The notes beneath the pieces were generated by a model, which was given only the letters and a program-made list of their open reading frames with translations, did not search any database and was not told the origin of the DNA. Source: Caecitellus pseudoparvulus (taxonomy: Eukaryota; Bigyra: Bicosoecida). Taken from it: DNA of 64,000 nucleotides. This document shows, one piece after another, positions 33,401 through 44,478 of this stretch. The DNA lies in contig CBFFRQ010000052.1 of assembly GCA_965644315.1 (NCBI GenBank), forward strand, positions 1 through 64,000. Reading direction: 5' to 3'. The first letter of the stretch is position 1; every line of letters begins with the position of its first letter. The translations under genes and the position numbers were made by a program.

Positions 33401-35106
33401 TCGTCGAAGTCCTTGCCCTCCTCTGGTTCCAGGATACGCACCGACGCACCAGGTGGGTGTGAGGCACCCACTCCCGAAGGCTGCCCCTCCTCTGAGGCAA
33501 AGCCAGTGCGGGGGTTGTGCTCCAGGAGCCAGTTGCCCAGCCAAGCCACACTGGCCAGCCCATGCGGCTTCTCCTTGCACAGCTCCACAAGGCCACGCGT
33601 CAGGACCGTGTGCAGCGTCTCCGTCACCTCGCCCTTGCCCACGTGGTAGCCACGTGCTACTGGGTGCATGCGGATGTACTCCCTGGCTGCAGCCTCAGGC
33701 AACGGCGGCGCAGGGTTAAAGCCAGGGAAATAAAAGCGGATTTCACGTGCCGCACTGACAGGTGAGTCTGAGCCGTGGGTTGCGTTGCGAGTGCCGTCCA
33801 CGCCGAAGCGAGCTCGCAGGGAGGCAGGCGCATCGCGACGAGCTGTGAATGTGTTGGTTGGCCCCATGAGTGCGCGCCAGCTCTTGATGGCAGCAGCCTT
33901 GGCCAGCACCAGCGCCACCACTGACCCCGAGGTCATGTACGACACCAGGCGGTTGAAGAAGAACTTGCCCTTGTGCTCGGCGTAGAACGCCTCCACCCGT
34001 TCTCGAGGCAGCGTCACGCGCTTCTCTGCCAGAATGACAAAGCCGTGGTCTACAATGGCCCGGACAATGGCTGCGTAGTGCGTCGAGGCAGTGCCAGGCT
34101 TGATTACGGCCAGGGTCTTCTCCAGCGGGATGGCGTTGGGGCCCAGCGCGGCGGCGAGGGCGGCGTCCACGTCAGAGGCACATGCTGGCGCCAGCACGGC
34201 CAAGGCGTCATCACTGGTCCCCCAAGTCGCCCGCAAGCTGGTGGGAGAGGCGTCCTTGGCCTTGTCCAGGGTTGGCGGCCCCAAGGCCAGGTGCACGCGT
34301 CGCACAGCATCCGGCCCTTCCAGGACGACGATGTGGCTGGTGCCCCGCGCAGCAGCTGCAACAGCAGTGGGGCTGGCACCCAACCCGGGGCCTGCTGCGT
34401 TGAAGGCCTCTGCGGCCTCTGGCGTCAGCTTTGCATCAGCACAGTGCACCTCCCACAGCCCCTTGGAAGTCAATGCCGCCTTGATGTCCTCCGTGTGCCC
34501 AGCCGTGACCGCCTCGGGGGTGATGGCCACAGCAGCACGCTGCCAAGGGCCAGGTGTGGGGAAGAAGAAGTTCAGCTCGCGCATGGCAGTCCACGGGGAG
34601 TCGGAGCCGTGTGTGGCATTGCGTGTGCCGTCTGTGCCGAAGAGCGCACGGAGGCACCAGGAGTCTTGGTTGATGGGGTGCTCTGCAGCAGCAGCTTCCT
34701 GGGCTTTGAATGTGTTGGTTGGGCCCATGAGCGCCCGCCACTTGGCAATGGCGTCGGGAGCTTCCAGCATGAGTGCCATGATGGGGCCAGAGCTCATGAA
34801 CTGTGTGAGCGTGCCGAAAAACGGCTTGCCAGCGTGCTCGGCGTAGAACTCCTGGGCTTGGTCGATGCTGAGACGCATAATCTTGCTCTTTACAATGGTG
34901 AAACCGTCGGCCTTGATGCGCTTCAGGATCTCCTCGGCCTTGTCAGGGGCTCGCAGCTCCTGCACCTCCACCCAAGCAGGGCGGGCTGCCGCCTCCTCCT
35001 CGTCCAGCTCCTCCTCGGGCTCTTCCGGGCGCTTCAGCACTTTGTCATACCATGCCTGACCACAAGCATCAGGTTTGATGAGGGCTAGCGTGCGCTGCAC
35101 AGCCAT
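30499..35106 (-). CDS. Multidomain nucleotide kinase: 3 NDPK + Dpy-30 + 5 adenylate kinase domains
   Basis: One uninterrupted frame of 1535 residues from the ATG at 35106; the track frame opens earlier with GTG. Order: NDPK1 (1-180, with an acidic insert; active-site His in NATHGSDS near 165), NDPK2 (about 185-325, degenerate, His lost in ATWGTSDD), NDPK3 (about 328-480, His near 443), a Dpy-30 motif (about 500-530), then AK1 (P-loop GGPGSGKGT near 619), AK2 (degenerate loop GQPGGHVAG near 802), AK3 (near 974), AK4 (near 1155) and AK5 (altered loop GAAGSGRGE near 1338). Combined NDPK/Dpy-30 (NME5) and AK/Dpy-30 (AK7) proteins are axonemal in animals and algae, so this is probably a ciliary enzyme keeping ATP, ADP and GTP in balance. 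No membrane part. Confidence 0.93.
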   Translation of the reverse strand: MAVQRTLALIKPDACGQAWYDKVLKRPEEPEEELDEEEAAARPAWVEVQELRAPDKAEEILKRIKADGFTIVKSKIMRLSIDQAQEFYAEHAGKPFFGTLTQFMSSGPIMALMLEAPDAIAKWRALMGPTNTFKAQEAAAAEHPINQDSWCLRALFGTDGTRNATHGSDSPWTAMRELNFFFPTPGPWQRAAVAITPEAVTAGHTEDIKAALTSKGLWEVHCADAKLTPEAAEAFNAAGPGLGASPTAVAAAARGTSHIVVLEGPDAVRRVHLALGPPTLDKAKDASPTSLRATWGTSDDALAVLAPACASDVDAALAAALGPNAIPLEKTLAVIKPGTASTHYAAIVRAIVDHGFVILAEKRVTLPRERVEAFYAEHKGKFFFNRLVSYMTSGSVVALVLAKAAAIKSWRALMGPTNTFTARRDAPASLRARFGVDGTRNATHGSDSPVSAAREIRFYFPGFNPAPPLPEAAAREYIRMHPVARGYHVGKGEVTETLHTVLTRGLVELCKEKPHGLASVAWLGNWLLEHNPRTGFASEEGQPSGVGASHPPGASVRILEPEEGKDFDEDLPLAEEVLESKEGSVGVGAGADDASPAGSTVAKLDLGPGASIVFVLGGPGSGKGTQCERLSKALGYTHLSTGDLLRAEVASGSDLGQSLSATMKAGGLIDTNTVLTLLRNAMASSGSKKFLIDGYPRALDQAFAFEAMAGSPAFVLEFTASEESLVQRLVKRGESSGRADDNEASIRLRLETFHSESAPVLDFYRKLGLVRSVSSEGKAVDAVYDEAVAAFQPHLVAVVGQPGGHVAGVLQHMQQDGGYTVLDEDALVAAEIDSGSELGLSLRSLREAGDNVPTGHVLTLMKAAVESAPHAKFALANFPRTKASAKAMEGALGPPRLVLHVPGKGVAPPPRGSAAKAAHEKACRIYANGTTAMLTVYRAQGLVRDVPVRGSLDRTWAGVQELLAPRVVFVLGGPGSGKGTQCANIVKHYGYTHLSAGDLLRAEVARGSAEGSMIESCMATGALVPQEVTVGLLRTAMATSGNDKFLIDGFPRAMDQAEAFEAIVGHPSFVLFFDCPEGEMRKRLLHRGETSGRVDDNEEAIVKRFRTFQQASMPVIQHYARQGRVRSIDATPAPEEVFKAVKRVFDPSIVFVLGGPGSGKGTQCANIVKHYGYTHLSAGDLLRAERSRGSPQGAMIEEHMRAGTLVPQEVTVGLLRTAMANSGATKFLIDGFPRAMDQAEAFEAIVGHPSFVLFFDCPEGEMRKRLLHRGETSGRVDDNEEAIVKRFRTFQERSLPVIQHYAKSSLVRAVSSQAPPDLVFAEVRKAFTTDLVVLIGAAGSGRGEFLMRAGQALGYAPIRVTELLRAEAENPDSPWAADIRLALDTKRTAPLAATMAVIRQAMAGTTATRYILDGYPRVVSQGYPRVSDQVFALEEAVGPVKGAILLETAREARTQRVAGGAELSVGEAAALEAAVDTFQREKVPVSNYFDRVGKLLPIDTAVGAEGTFAAALPFLESTPPATMAVGRSTALHSGL
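31211..31665. repeat. Internal direct repeat, adenylate kinase module 4
   Basis: Nearly identical to 31757-32211, offset 546 bp (182 codons, one AK module). The long stretch around 31255-31430 is almost unchanged, so the copy is recent or has been homogenised. Confidence 0.9.
31757..32211. repeat. Internal direct repeat, adenylate kinase module 3
   Basis: Partner of 31211-31665. The other AK modules (1, 2 and 5) are far more divergent. Confidence 0.9.
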
Positions 35107-35323
35107 AGTCACGTGCACAGCGAGGAGCGTGGTGCTTTGCGGACTTTGACGGGGGCGCGCGATCAGAGATCGATATGCCTGCGCACACACCGACACCTAG
35201 ACCTGTGCTGCGAGCAGCACTGCAGTGGCTGGCTCTCTGGCCAGACGGGTGACAACACACCTAACGTGGGAGTGCGGCACACTGCTCGTGCATTGTAATT
35301 TGGCCCTCGCTCCGCGTGTGTGC

Positions 35324-35977
35324 TCACAGCAGCTTCAAGGGATACAGCCCAGCCGGCCCTGTGATTGCGTCGATGGCTTCCTCTGGCGCCGGCCCAATGC
35401 CCAGCACTGTGCGGGAGCCTGGAGCAACCTGAGTGTGCCCTGCATCCTCCACGATGTAGCAGGGCAGCCCTGCCTCCGCACATGCTGCTGCCACGGCGTC
35501 CATGAGCTCTTCGCTGGGGCACTTCACGGCGATCTTGGCGCAGCCCCGCCTGTCCCACGCCGCCACCCATGCGGGGCGCCCTCGCTTGGCAACCTTCCAT
35601 GATCCCAGAGATGCGTGGCAGCACTGTGCGCACTGCTTGCCCTTCTTCATGCCCAAGTCTGTGCGCACCACCATGAGCTGCTTCAGACGGCCGGCCGGCA
35701 CCTCCTCATCGCTGTCCTCCTCTGAAGACACCCCGACTGATTCGCCATCGCCACTCTCACAACCGCTCTCTGCATCTTCTTTCTCTCCCTGCCCAGACCC
35801 CGTCTCAGCCTGCTCAACGCTCGCTGCACTGGAGGGTCCCTCCCCGCCCGACAGCTGCTTTGCGCCCAGCGCAGGCAAGGCGAACACGCCCAGAGCAAGT
35901 CCCGAAGCGAAAATCGCAGCGCCGCCGGCAACAAGCTGCCACAATGGAACGTTTAATCCTGAATCTGTGCTCGCCAT
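35324..35977 (-). CDS. PTRH2: Peptidyl-tRNA hydrolase 2, membrane-anchored
   Basis: 217 residues from the ATG at 35977; upstream codons to 36160 are open but look like leader. Pth2 frees tRNA from peptidyl-tRNA that drops off ribosomes. An N-terminal hydrophobic helix (VPLWQLVAGGAAIFASGLALGVF) is followed by an acidic linker rich in Ser, Glu and Gly. The catalytic domain has VVRTDLGMKKGKQCAQCCHA, CAKIAVKCPSEE, and EDAGHTQVAPGSRTVLGIGP. The helix resembles that of human PTRH2, which is mitochondrial, so an outer-membrane anchor is likely. A second Pth2-type domain is fused to a peptidase at 14354-15837. CAATGCACG lies about 25 bp after the stop on the minus strand. Confidence 0.95.
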   Translation of the reverse strand: MASTDSGLNVPLWQLVAGGAAIFASGLALGVFALPALGAKQLSGGEGPSSAASVEQAETGSGQGEKEDAESGCESGDGESVGVSSEEDSDEEVPAGRLKQLMVVRTDLGMKKGKQCAQCCHASLGSWKVAKRGRPAWVAAWDRRGCAKIAVKCPSEELMDAVAAACAEAGLPCYIVEDAGHTQVAPGSRTVLGIGPAPEEAIDAITGPAGLYPLKLL

Positions 35978-36514
35978 GTCGTATCCAGCGGGGCTAGGCA
36001 GGGAGCGTGAGCTGGCTATGCGGGGTTGCGGAAACTGGTTGATCTTCGCTCGCGCTATGCAAGGCTGTGGACAAGCCTGTGTAGAGTTCTGGGAGGAAAA
36101 GAGCACTATACCGTAACATACAAACGAGTAGAGTTTAGCACCAGTCCTCTTTCGTAGCAAAGGTCCAGGGTCGTGGCGCCACCCCTCCTGCTTCGTGCCG
36201 CTGAGTCTTTGGCTTGCCCAATTCCTCTGTGACTACCCTCCAGGCGCCAAAAACGCCATCCTCTCAAACCTGCCACTCTTGGAGAGCACAAGGAACTAGT
36301 GTGACTTCTACATCGCTCTTTGCTGCCTCATTCCCGCACCGCCAGGCAAACGTGCTGTGGGAAGCTGAAGGTCGCCCCCCTTCCTGACAACGCACGACTC
36401 GCATCAGTCTATCGTCACGCCGTCCTCGAATTCCGCACGTCAGCTCTCGTGTAGTTTCCCCACTGCCCGCATCGGCGCGCCGTCTGCAGCAGCGGCAGCG
36501 AACCGGGAGCCGTC
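35978..36514. promoter_or_regulatory. Divergent intergenic region
   Basis: A 537-bp stretch between the Pth2 start and the first possible start of the next gene. It is lower in GC than its surroundings. No conserved exon seen; presumed promoters and leader sequences. Confidence 0.35.
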
Positions 36515-38528
36515 ATGGAACATCAGCACCTCTCTGCGCATACCACTGTGAAGGAGGTTTCTGATCTTAGAGCTCGAGTCAGTGGAGGCGGCCCTCCTCC
36601 CAGCATGCCAGCTCTGATGCACTGCCCACTTCCCTACCACCCAGCTTATTCACACGGTCCGCATTGATTTTGACGTGCAAGGTCCCGTGCCCTCCCTGTT
36701 GCAATTTCCTCTGGTAGAGGTGTGTGACCGAACGCAGCGCAGCAAGAGTCTTGCCACCCACAGCCCGCCCCTGGTCTCCTCAGGTATTGAGCAACTTGGC
36801 ACTCCCCGCCTTCAAAGACCAAGAGTGCTCAGTGTTCCATGACATTTTGAGAAGCAAACAAGGGCAGACACTTGTGCACGTGCGTGCACAGCGTCCTTCC
36901 CGCTGGCAACCGATTTGCTGTCCACTTGCTCCCTCCCTCCACAGCTGGGGGCCTGGTGGTACATTGAAGCAGTGCTGCAGTTGCATCCTCACTCTGCAGC
37001 TGCCCAGGCAGCTTTCACGCGGCTTGCCTGCCTGTATGTCAGCTTGCAGGACAAGGTTCCCAAGTGGGGTCGGGGTTTCTTGACATTGCGGTGGCCGGCA
37101 TTCATGGCCCGAGCTCTCGCCCAGAGCATATGGCTGTGCCTTTGCTTTGCATTTCCTGCAGACCAGGGGACTCGCCTTGGCCTCTCGTGTGCTCAAGGCA
37201 TCGCAGACGTCTGTAGCATGTGGACCAGCGGCACCCTGTCGTCAAAGCTTGTGCGAGCTGAGTGGAACGGCGCAGGGGCTGCCGTCCTCGCTGCTGCACG
37301 AAGGCACCGGAAGCAGGACTTCATGTTCCCACTTCCTATATTTTACGTGAGCAAGGTTGCCAGCGGCCCCCCAGCACCTGCCGATGCTCCAGGAGTGCCC
37401 TCCACGGAGCCCACGCCGCCTGCAAAGGCCCCGAAGCAACAGCGTCGTCACATTCATGCAAAGGATACTTCAAGACGCGCACGCACTGTGAAGCTATCTC
37501 ATAGTCTGTTCGTTCAGGAGTACCTGAGGCGAGGGCGTGGGAATGCCGTGTATATGCAGCTGCGCGAGGAACTGCATGGTGCAGGGCCAGGTCCGAACCC
37601 AACGCGGCCTGAGCCGGGCCTCGCTGGGCAAGGAAGCCCCTTTTGGGGAAGCACTGAAGACTGGCTCACAGACGATGCAAGCATGGACTCCATGGGCCCG
37701 TTTGGCTCCCTCCTGTCTCAAGCCTCTGCGCGCGAGGCTCACAGCCAGCGAGCAAGACGCAAGGTGGCCCTCGCGAGGGAGGCGCTGCTCAAGCACCAAC
37801 CCAACTTGCCAGTGCAGCAGCTGCAAGACTACCCACCCTACCCAAGTCTTGCTGTAACCATGTCGTTTTCTGAGACTTCTCTGCGGGATCGCATGGTGCA
37901 TCTTGATGTGAAGCGACCTCGCGACGCAGCATGGGAGGTCGCTGACCACGAGCTCGCACTCCCGGCGCACCCGCAGCAACCCCAACCCTCCCGGGGCGAT
38001 GACCTGTCTGCTCTTTCAGTGTCGCAACAAGTGCGTCAGGCCTTGCATGCGGAGGCAGGGCCCCCGGTCTTGCGCCCGTGGAGCTTGCCCAATGGCAGCT
38101 TGAGCGTGGCAGCAGTCAGCATCCTGGAGAGTTGCGGCTCTGGCCCAGGCGCCAAGCAGCCGCCGACTGAGCCCCTCGCGAACACACCGTCATACTTTGC
38201 AGAGTTGGCCAAGATATCCGCAAGGCCTGCGGCTAATGCTGCACCCACGCCGCACAATGGCGCGTTGCTGCAAGAGACCCGCGCCCGGCTGAGCGCCAAG
38301 GCAGCCGCAATCAAACAGCGGCACAGCTCCGTCCAGCGCATGCTGAAGGTCCGCGCAACGACGCTCAGGAGGGAGCTTCGGGATGAGGCCGCTACAGTCA
38401 AGCGCATGGCCAGGGATCCGAGCACCGTGCGTGAGGAGGCGCAAGGCATTGCCCGCGAGCGGCAGACCCTGAACGAGGAAAAGGCAGCTCGCGCCGCGGC
38501 CGCCCTGAAAGCAGGGAAGGAGTGGTGA
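36515..38528 (+). CDS. Unidentified multi-exon gene
   Basis: Not recognised. Supported phase-0 exons are 36645-36719 (HTVRIDFDVQGPVPSLLQFP), 36784-36879 (VLSNLALPAFKDQECSVF) and one from 36945 (LGAWWYIEAVLQLHPHSA). From 37162 to about 37346 the frame is unclear: two frames are open after a strong acceptor (TTTCCTGCAG). A GTGAGC donor at 37347 can join to 37518 in phase 0, after which one frame runs to the stop at 38528. The start ATG at 36515 is a guess. The long last part is rich in Ala, Pro, Ser and Arg, with a C-terminal Arg/Lys/Glu helix (SSVQRMLKVRATTLRRELRD). The first exons look like a folded domain. Convergent with the RCC1-TBC gene, 18 bp apart. Confidence 0.6.
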
Positions 38529-38533
38529 AGCGG

Positions 38534-38540
38534 TGCATTG
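38534..38540. terminator. TGCATTG in an 18-bp convergent gap
   Basis: The stops at 38526-38528 (+) and 38549-38547 (-) are separated by only 18 bp, which contain GGTGCATTGCGC. The two mRNAs must overlap at their 3' ends. Confidence 0.5.
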
Positions 38541-38546
38541 CGCGTG

Positions 38547-41500
38547 TCAACCGCGCCTGCGAAGTGTGCGTGCCAGGGCAGTGCCCTGGTAGAAGAAGGG
38601 GTCCTCGCCAAACGTTGCCAGCCAGCCCCGGTGTTGCTGCGTGAGTGTGATGCCGCCCATAGACCGCAAGAAAGCGTCTTCAGCAGTCACTGCCACCCAC
38701 GCGGGGTGTTTGGCGGACGTGATGATCGCCAGCATTTCGTCCAGGCCGCCTTGGCTGACCTGCAAGGCTACGCCCTTGAGCAAGGCAATGGCCGCCTGCA
38801 CCAGCGCAGGCAAGCCCTCGAGAAGGTACCTGTCCCACACGCGGGCACACACGCGGAAGGGCAGCACCTTCGTGAAAATCGTTTGGAACCACGGCAGCAA
38901 ATACAAGTCTGGGTGCACTTCTGCCACACGTGTCGCGAACACCTTGCCTGTCTGCGGCTCCACGGCCTTCAGGATGCTAAAGAAGAGGCGGTAGAAGCGC
39001 TCCAAGAGGCTGCGGTCCATGGACAGGAAGGCGTACATGTGGTCTGTTGTGACCATGTTCAACAGCGACTGGTAGGCGACATAAGGGTCCGGGATGTGGG
39101 CTACCAGCATCCCAGCTACGTACGCCATGCCCTGCACATACCCAAGGTCTGGCCTCGTCACCGACGCCGCGTACAGCACAAGCGCAAGCTGCCGGTGCAG
39201 CGGCCCGGGCAAGTCGTCAATGGCAAAGAGGCGCTGTGCAGGGTACACTCGTTTCAGGTCTGTGTCAATGAGTGTCACGGTCGCTTCCTTGCCGAAGGGC
39301 CGCACAAGGGGCTGCGTCTCGCTGGTGGGCAGCTCAGTCGCACCGCCACCACGTGCCCGAGCCGAATTGGCAACAGCGCTTTCCACGGCCTCCCTCACTT
39401 CCACCGGCAGCTTCATGCGCAAGAGCGCCTCCAGGGAAGCGCCGCCTGGCATGTCTGGAATGTCAGGGCTGGGGCTGACTGTGCTGCCGGTCAAGTCCAC
39501 GGGGGACCCCGAGGAAGCCATGCCAACGCTGGCTGAGCGGTGCAGCGCAAGGCCCGACGAGGACGGCGCCTCCGTTGCAGTCGCAGAGCGCTCCCGAGTA
39601 CTGACGCTGCCCGGGTGTGCTGGGCGGCTGCTCGGCACGGGGAAGGGCCGGTGCGTCGCACTGCCCACCGGCGTCACACTCGTCAGCACGGCTTGCGCCC
39701 GAACGCATGCTGCGGCGAACGTTTCGGGGGTGATGCGCAGGCGGTTGCCAAGCGCGGTCGGCCAAATGCTGGCCCGCAGCGAGGGGGGGATGCCCTGCGT
39801 GGCCAGCGCCAGGGTGGCGGGCAGCGTGCGTTGCGGGCCGAAGTTGTTCACCATGCGCATCCACCGCCTCGTTGCTGCACAGCCGCGCCGCTCCTCGGCC
39901 ACCAGCGCTGCCTGGTGCTGCGCCAGCATGTCGCCTGGCAGGCGGCCCATGTTCAAGGGGATTCGGTCTTGCCCCGCGAACCGCGTGGGCATGGCGTTGT
40001 CCAGCATGTAGGCCATGGCGCGCTGCATGTGGTGCCCCGCGCTCGCAGCCTGGACGGGGGACAGGACAGCCAGGCAGTATGGCAGGCTGCCTGGGTCTGA
40101 GGCGGCAGAGCCCCGGGACCAAGCAATGCCAATGTCCCCCGGGCGGTCCCCTGCAAGGGCATCCTCTGCAGCCACCCCTGCGCCCCGGGCCTTGTCAGGC
40201 GTGCCGCCCGGCGTGCCGGAGTGGGACAGGGGTGCCTCTGAGGATGACCGTGCCCTCGTAGCACGCCGTGAGAAGGGCACCAGGTGCTTGCGGCTGCCCT
40301 CCAAGATGAGGGAGAAGTCCTTCCCCGCTGCCATGAGGCGGCAGCCCACCCAAGGAGTGCGGCGGCGTTGTGGATCTGGTGGCCGGGGAGCCTCCCCTGC
40401 GCCGGCACCTGCCGCAGACGGCTTGGCTGAGGCAGAGGGCTGCTTCGCTTGCGCACCGTGGCTGGGCACGGTGCGGCCCACCTCCACGATTCGGTGTGTC
40501 GCGGAAGTGTGGCCACTGCCCAGCTCTGCAGAGTTGTTAGAGCCCCACGCAAAGACACGCCCGCGCCACGTCCCAGCCATGCTGTGCCAGTCCCCCGCAG
40601 TGATGCTGGTGATGCGGTCCCAGGGCTGGGGGGCATCGCTCGGCGCACCGTACTGCAGCAGCGGGTGCAGCGGAACCTCCACTGGAACGGGCTGCACGGG
40701 GAAGCGGCCATCTGAGGCGGCCCTGCCCCCCTTCCGAGGACCAGAGGCTTGGAACCAAGGCTTGGCCCGGGATCCCACCTGGCCGTGATTGTTGTTGCCC
40801 CAGCCAAACACCCTGCCATCCAGCGTCAACACCAGGGCGTGGGCGTGCCCAGCTGCCGCGGCGACGACAAACGTGCGTGTGTGCTGGCGTGCAGCGATGG
40901 GCTGCAGGCGCACGGAGGCGCCTGCAGCTGGTCGGGAGGCGCTGTCCACGCTGTCTTCCTCCCACTGCTGCCCCATGAAGCGCAGGTACTGCGACGTGTG
41001 GCTGTCTGGCTCTGCTCCTCGAGGTGACACGGCGCCCCCCTGCGCGACGGATGACGCGACGCTGATGGGGGACAGCATGAGGGAGGAGTCTGCAAGGTCA
41101 CCCCCTGAGCGCGGGAGGGAGCTGGAGCGCCGCCTCGAGGCGCCTGTGAAGCTGCTGTCCAGCGTGGAGCCGGTGGTGTCGCCAGCGCCGCGGGGTACGC
41201 GGGGAGGAGTGGCCAAGGCAGAGGCTCCGCCAGGGCCAGCCTGGGCGGGGGGCACAGGGGACGGCGAGATGGGTCGAGGGCGGGGTCGGTCCGGGAGGGA
41301 GGTTGCGGGCGGGTGTCGGGGGGAGGCCGGCGCACTCCCGGAGCGTGCACGGGTCGCAGGTGGAGCCCGGCCAGGGGACGGCGCCACGTCTGCCAGCCCA
41401 CGTGCATCACATTCCTCATGCCCCCTATTGGAGCTGCCGTGGGCGTCGCCACTACGCTCCAAACCTGGCACTGCCTGAGAGGCTGCTTGAGCGCCCTGTG

Positions 41501-43864
41501 ACAGGGGCGAGGGCATGGCAGCCAAAGGCAGCGGCACTGCTACGGCCGGTGGGGCGGGGGGCGGGGGAAGGGGTACCAAGGTGGGGGTCAGGATGTCTGA
41601 CGCGGGGCCACGCCCCAGCCCCACGCCGCACTGCCCCTCCTCGCTGCTGCCCCACGTCCACACTTCGCCCTGCGCCGTGATGGCCAGGGTGAACGCGCGG
41701 CCACACACGACGCGCGTGACCCGCACGCCCTTCCACTTGCCAGCCATGCCGACGCCTAGGGCATCCCGCCCCGCGCTCATGGCCTGCAGGGGGTCGAAGG
41801 AAGTGGCGGGGTCAATGGCGGCAGCCTTGGGGCCGCCGAACAGCCACGAGAACAAGGTGCCGCCACCCCCTTCGCCGTCCCCCTTCACCACGCCGCTGCC
41901 CCGCACCAGCTTGGGAGTGTGCTGGGAGCGCGTGTCACCGTGCCCCAGGCGCCCTTGCCGCCCTCGTCCCCACGTCCACACCTCGCCTTCCAACGTCACG
42001 GCAGCACTGTGAGCGCCGCCGGCAGCCACCTGCACGACACGGCGCCCCAGCAGTGCCTGCACTGGGCGGGGCATGCACTCTGTCGCAAGCGGCGCCTTGC
42101 CTGGGTCTGCTAGGCGCTGGGCGGGCAGGCTGCTACCTGCCCGTCCCTGTCTGCGTCGTCGCAGGACAGCTGGCTCCGGCGGCAACACGGGCGTCTGCAC
42201 GAGGTCGCTTAGCCCGGAGGAGAACAGAGACAGGCAGCCAGGGTTGTACCGGGGCGTGGTAGAGGCGGGAGATGTCGGGCCACCTGGCACGTCCGCTTGG
42301 TGCTGCACCAGCGTCGGGATGCCCTCCAAGTCCAGGGCATCCAGGGGGCCGTGTCCGAGGCGGCCGTCGTCCGTGGAGCCCCAAGACATGACGACGCCGT
42401 CATCCAGCAGGGCCAGGGCGTGCTGTGGCCCTGCAGACACGCACACCACCCGGGCGCCCGTGATGGCACGGTGCAAGGACAGGCAGTGCAGCAGGCGCGG
42501 CACACGCAGCGTCCACGAGTTGGCGGCGGTGGCACCGCAGCCGACGTCTGAGATGTGCGACACCTGGTCGTCTGCCACACACCACTCGAAGACGTCCCCG
42601 TCGTCTGACAGCAGCAGCGCGCCGCCGCGCCCTCCCGACACCTGCCGCAGGGACAGGCGTGGCGTTGGCACGTACTGCAGGAGGGCCAGGGGGTCAGAGG
42701 CGGGCATCTGTGGCGCACCAGCACCTGCCGTCACGCCTGGCTGCAGGAAGGGGGTGCCTGTCAAGGGCACTGGGTACACGCAAGGGGGCGAGGCGGACCA
42801 GGGGTGGGCCGCACCCGCCCCCGTCCGCCTGCGGGCAGCAGCAGTGCTGGCAGAGGTGGTGTGGCGGCGCCGACGAGGGGCTGGGCCCTCACCTGCCTTG
42901 ACCCGCACAGGTGCGGGGGCTGCAAGCCTTCCCCCCGCACCGCCCGCTGGCCCACGGCACACGTCTGGCACCTCCCCGCTGGCGAGGTACCTGTCGCACT
43001 GGCGCAGGGCGGAGACGCGGCCCCACACGAAGACGCGCCCAATGCCAACGCTGCCAGGGTTGGCGGCAGGCGCGTCACTCAGCGCACGCGCCCTGCGCTG
43101 CTCGGCAACTGACTGGGTCCTGCTGCCTCGCCCGGCCCCTGGCTGCCCAGCGGCGTCAGCGACGGCCTGCCGCCCGGCTGGCGGCTCTGATGCATCGCGC
43201 TCCAACGTGTGCGATGGACTGGCGGGGGAGGTGCCGGTGCTGGAACTTGGCGGAGCACTTTCCACTGCCGCCTCCTCTGGCACCGTCACGGTGGCGGCGG
43301 GGGAGTCCACGGAGGAAGGCACAGACAGGGCTGAGCTGACGCTCCCCGTGCTGCCCCCCCTCGCGTGCATGCCCACTCGACCCGCCGGGAGCGTGGCGGC
43401 CACTGACAATGCGACAGAAGCGGCATCGTCTTCGCCAGGCCAGGGGCTTGTGGCATCCCGTGTGGCGCTGGCGGTGGCTCCAGAGGCATCCACGCCAACA
43501 GCGCGCAGGCGAGCCTCTCGCTGCCTCATGATGGCTTGCAACGCATCTTTCTGGCCTCGGCGGGCAGACTTTCTGCCCTGTATTTTGCTTGTGAGTTTCG
43601 CGAGCTGGGCGTCCTTCGCGCCCAGCGCAAGCCTGTGCTGCTCTTCTGCTTCAGCCAGCCTGAGGGGGCGCACTCGGGCGCGTGAAACGCTGCGCCTGCA
43701 CAAATACATCCACTGCAGGCTTTTGAGACACGCACCGCTGCTGTAAAGCTGCAAGCTGCTTTTTCAACTCTTTTTCATCCGATCTGCAGGAAAGATAGAG
43801 CGTGTGTGCCAAGGAGAAGGCCCCAAGGTCCCGCGCAAGGTGCGGCTCACGTTTCATCCACCAT
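38547..43864 (-). CDS. RCC1-repeat and TBC-domain protein (putative Rab GAP)
   Basis: Exons 43864-43851 (14 nt), 43783-43736 and 43659-38547, 1724 residues. The frame rebuilds a continuous N-terminal coiled coil (DEKELKKQLAALQQ|R|LAEAEEQHRLAL). The middle carries at least six RCC1-type repeats: SWGSTDDGRLGHG, TWGRGRQGRLGHGD, TWGSSEEGQCGVG, GWGNNNHGQVGS, AWGSNNSAELGSG and others, separated by long Pro/Ser/Ala/Gly inserts. The C-terminal TBC domain has the Arg finger (IDTDLKRVYP, near residue 1487), the Gln finger (YVQGM, near 1530) and the LLPWFQTIF...VWDRYLLEG block, so GAP activity toward Rab proteins is expected. RCC1 blades may bind membrane, chromatin or a GTPase. Which Rab is unknown. 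A 557-codon plus-strand frame (42073-43746) is a shadow. Confidence 0.92.
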
Positions 43865-44478
43865 GCTGCCAAGGCGACGCCCCCGGGGGTCTCCACTCTG
43901 CGCCACTTTCCGGGCACGCCCAAACGGGTGGTGCAGGCTGTGTGCAGCTTGAGCCTACAGCGCCGGGCCAGCCCCCACGCAGTCGCTGACGGGCAGGGAA
44001 GGGTCAAGAGAGGCCCTGGCTCAAACAGGGTGTCAAGGTGCCCTGCTGGCGCTGAAATTGTGGTGCTCTCCGCTTCGGAAAAGGCGCGGGAATGGTCGTG
44101 GGCCGCGGCACTCTTGCATGGGCAAGGCCAGTGCCCACGTGCGTGTGGGTATCCTGATTTGCCCAAGCCTCCTCAAGCTTGCTACCATCGGCGCTAGGGC
44201 CGCAAAAGAACCAAGCCGGAGGCCCTGCGCCAGGAGTGGCTGGGAATCCAGCTGTCACACAGGCTGCGAACAGCTGCCAGCCGCATATACTATCCAGACC
44301 GCTGCGAAACCCCAGACCGCCCAGCGCATACCCTGTGCAAGTTTTCCCGACAGCCCCTGGGGAGCAGCCCTGCCTTGCAGCTGTGAGGTGCAGGTCGGAG
44401 CTGCACTTCGCGCTGGCCTGCGGAATTCGAAGGGCCTCGCTCACCGTCAAGCCAGGTGGCACCCCACTGGAGTCTACC
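43865..44478. promoter_or_regulatory. Divergent intergenic region
   Basis: A 614-bp stretch between the RCC1-TBC and SANT-like genes. Open frames exist but none has a start, splice context or conserved sequence. Presumed promoters. Confidence 0.35.

Noticed and set aside
33973-35088. 371-codon plus-strand frame
   Set aside because: Antisense to the NDPK domains.
42073-43746. 557-codon plus-strand frame over the RCC1-TBC gene
   Set aside because: It is antisense to strong RCC1 repeats, has no domain or splice context, and is explained by GC-rich third positions.
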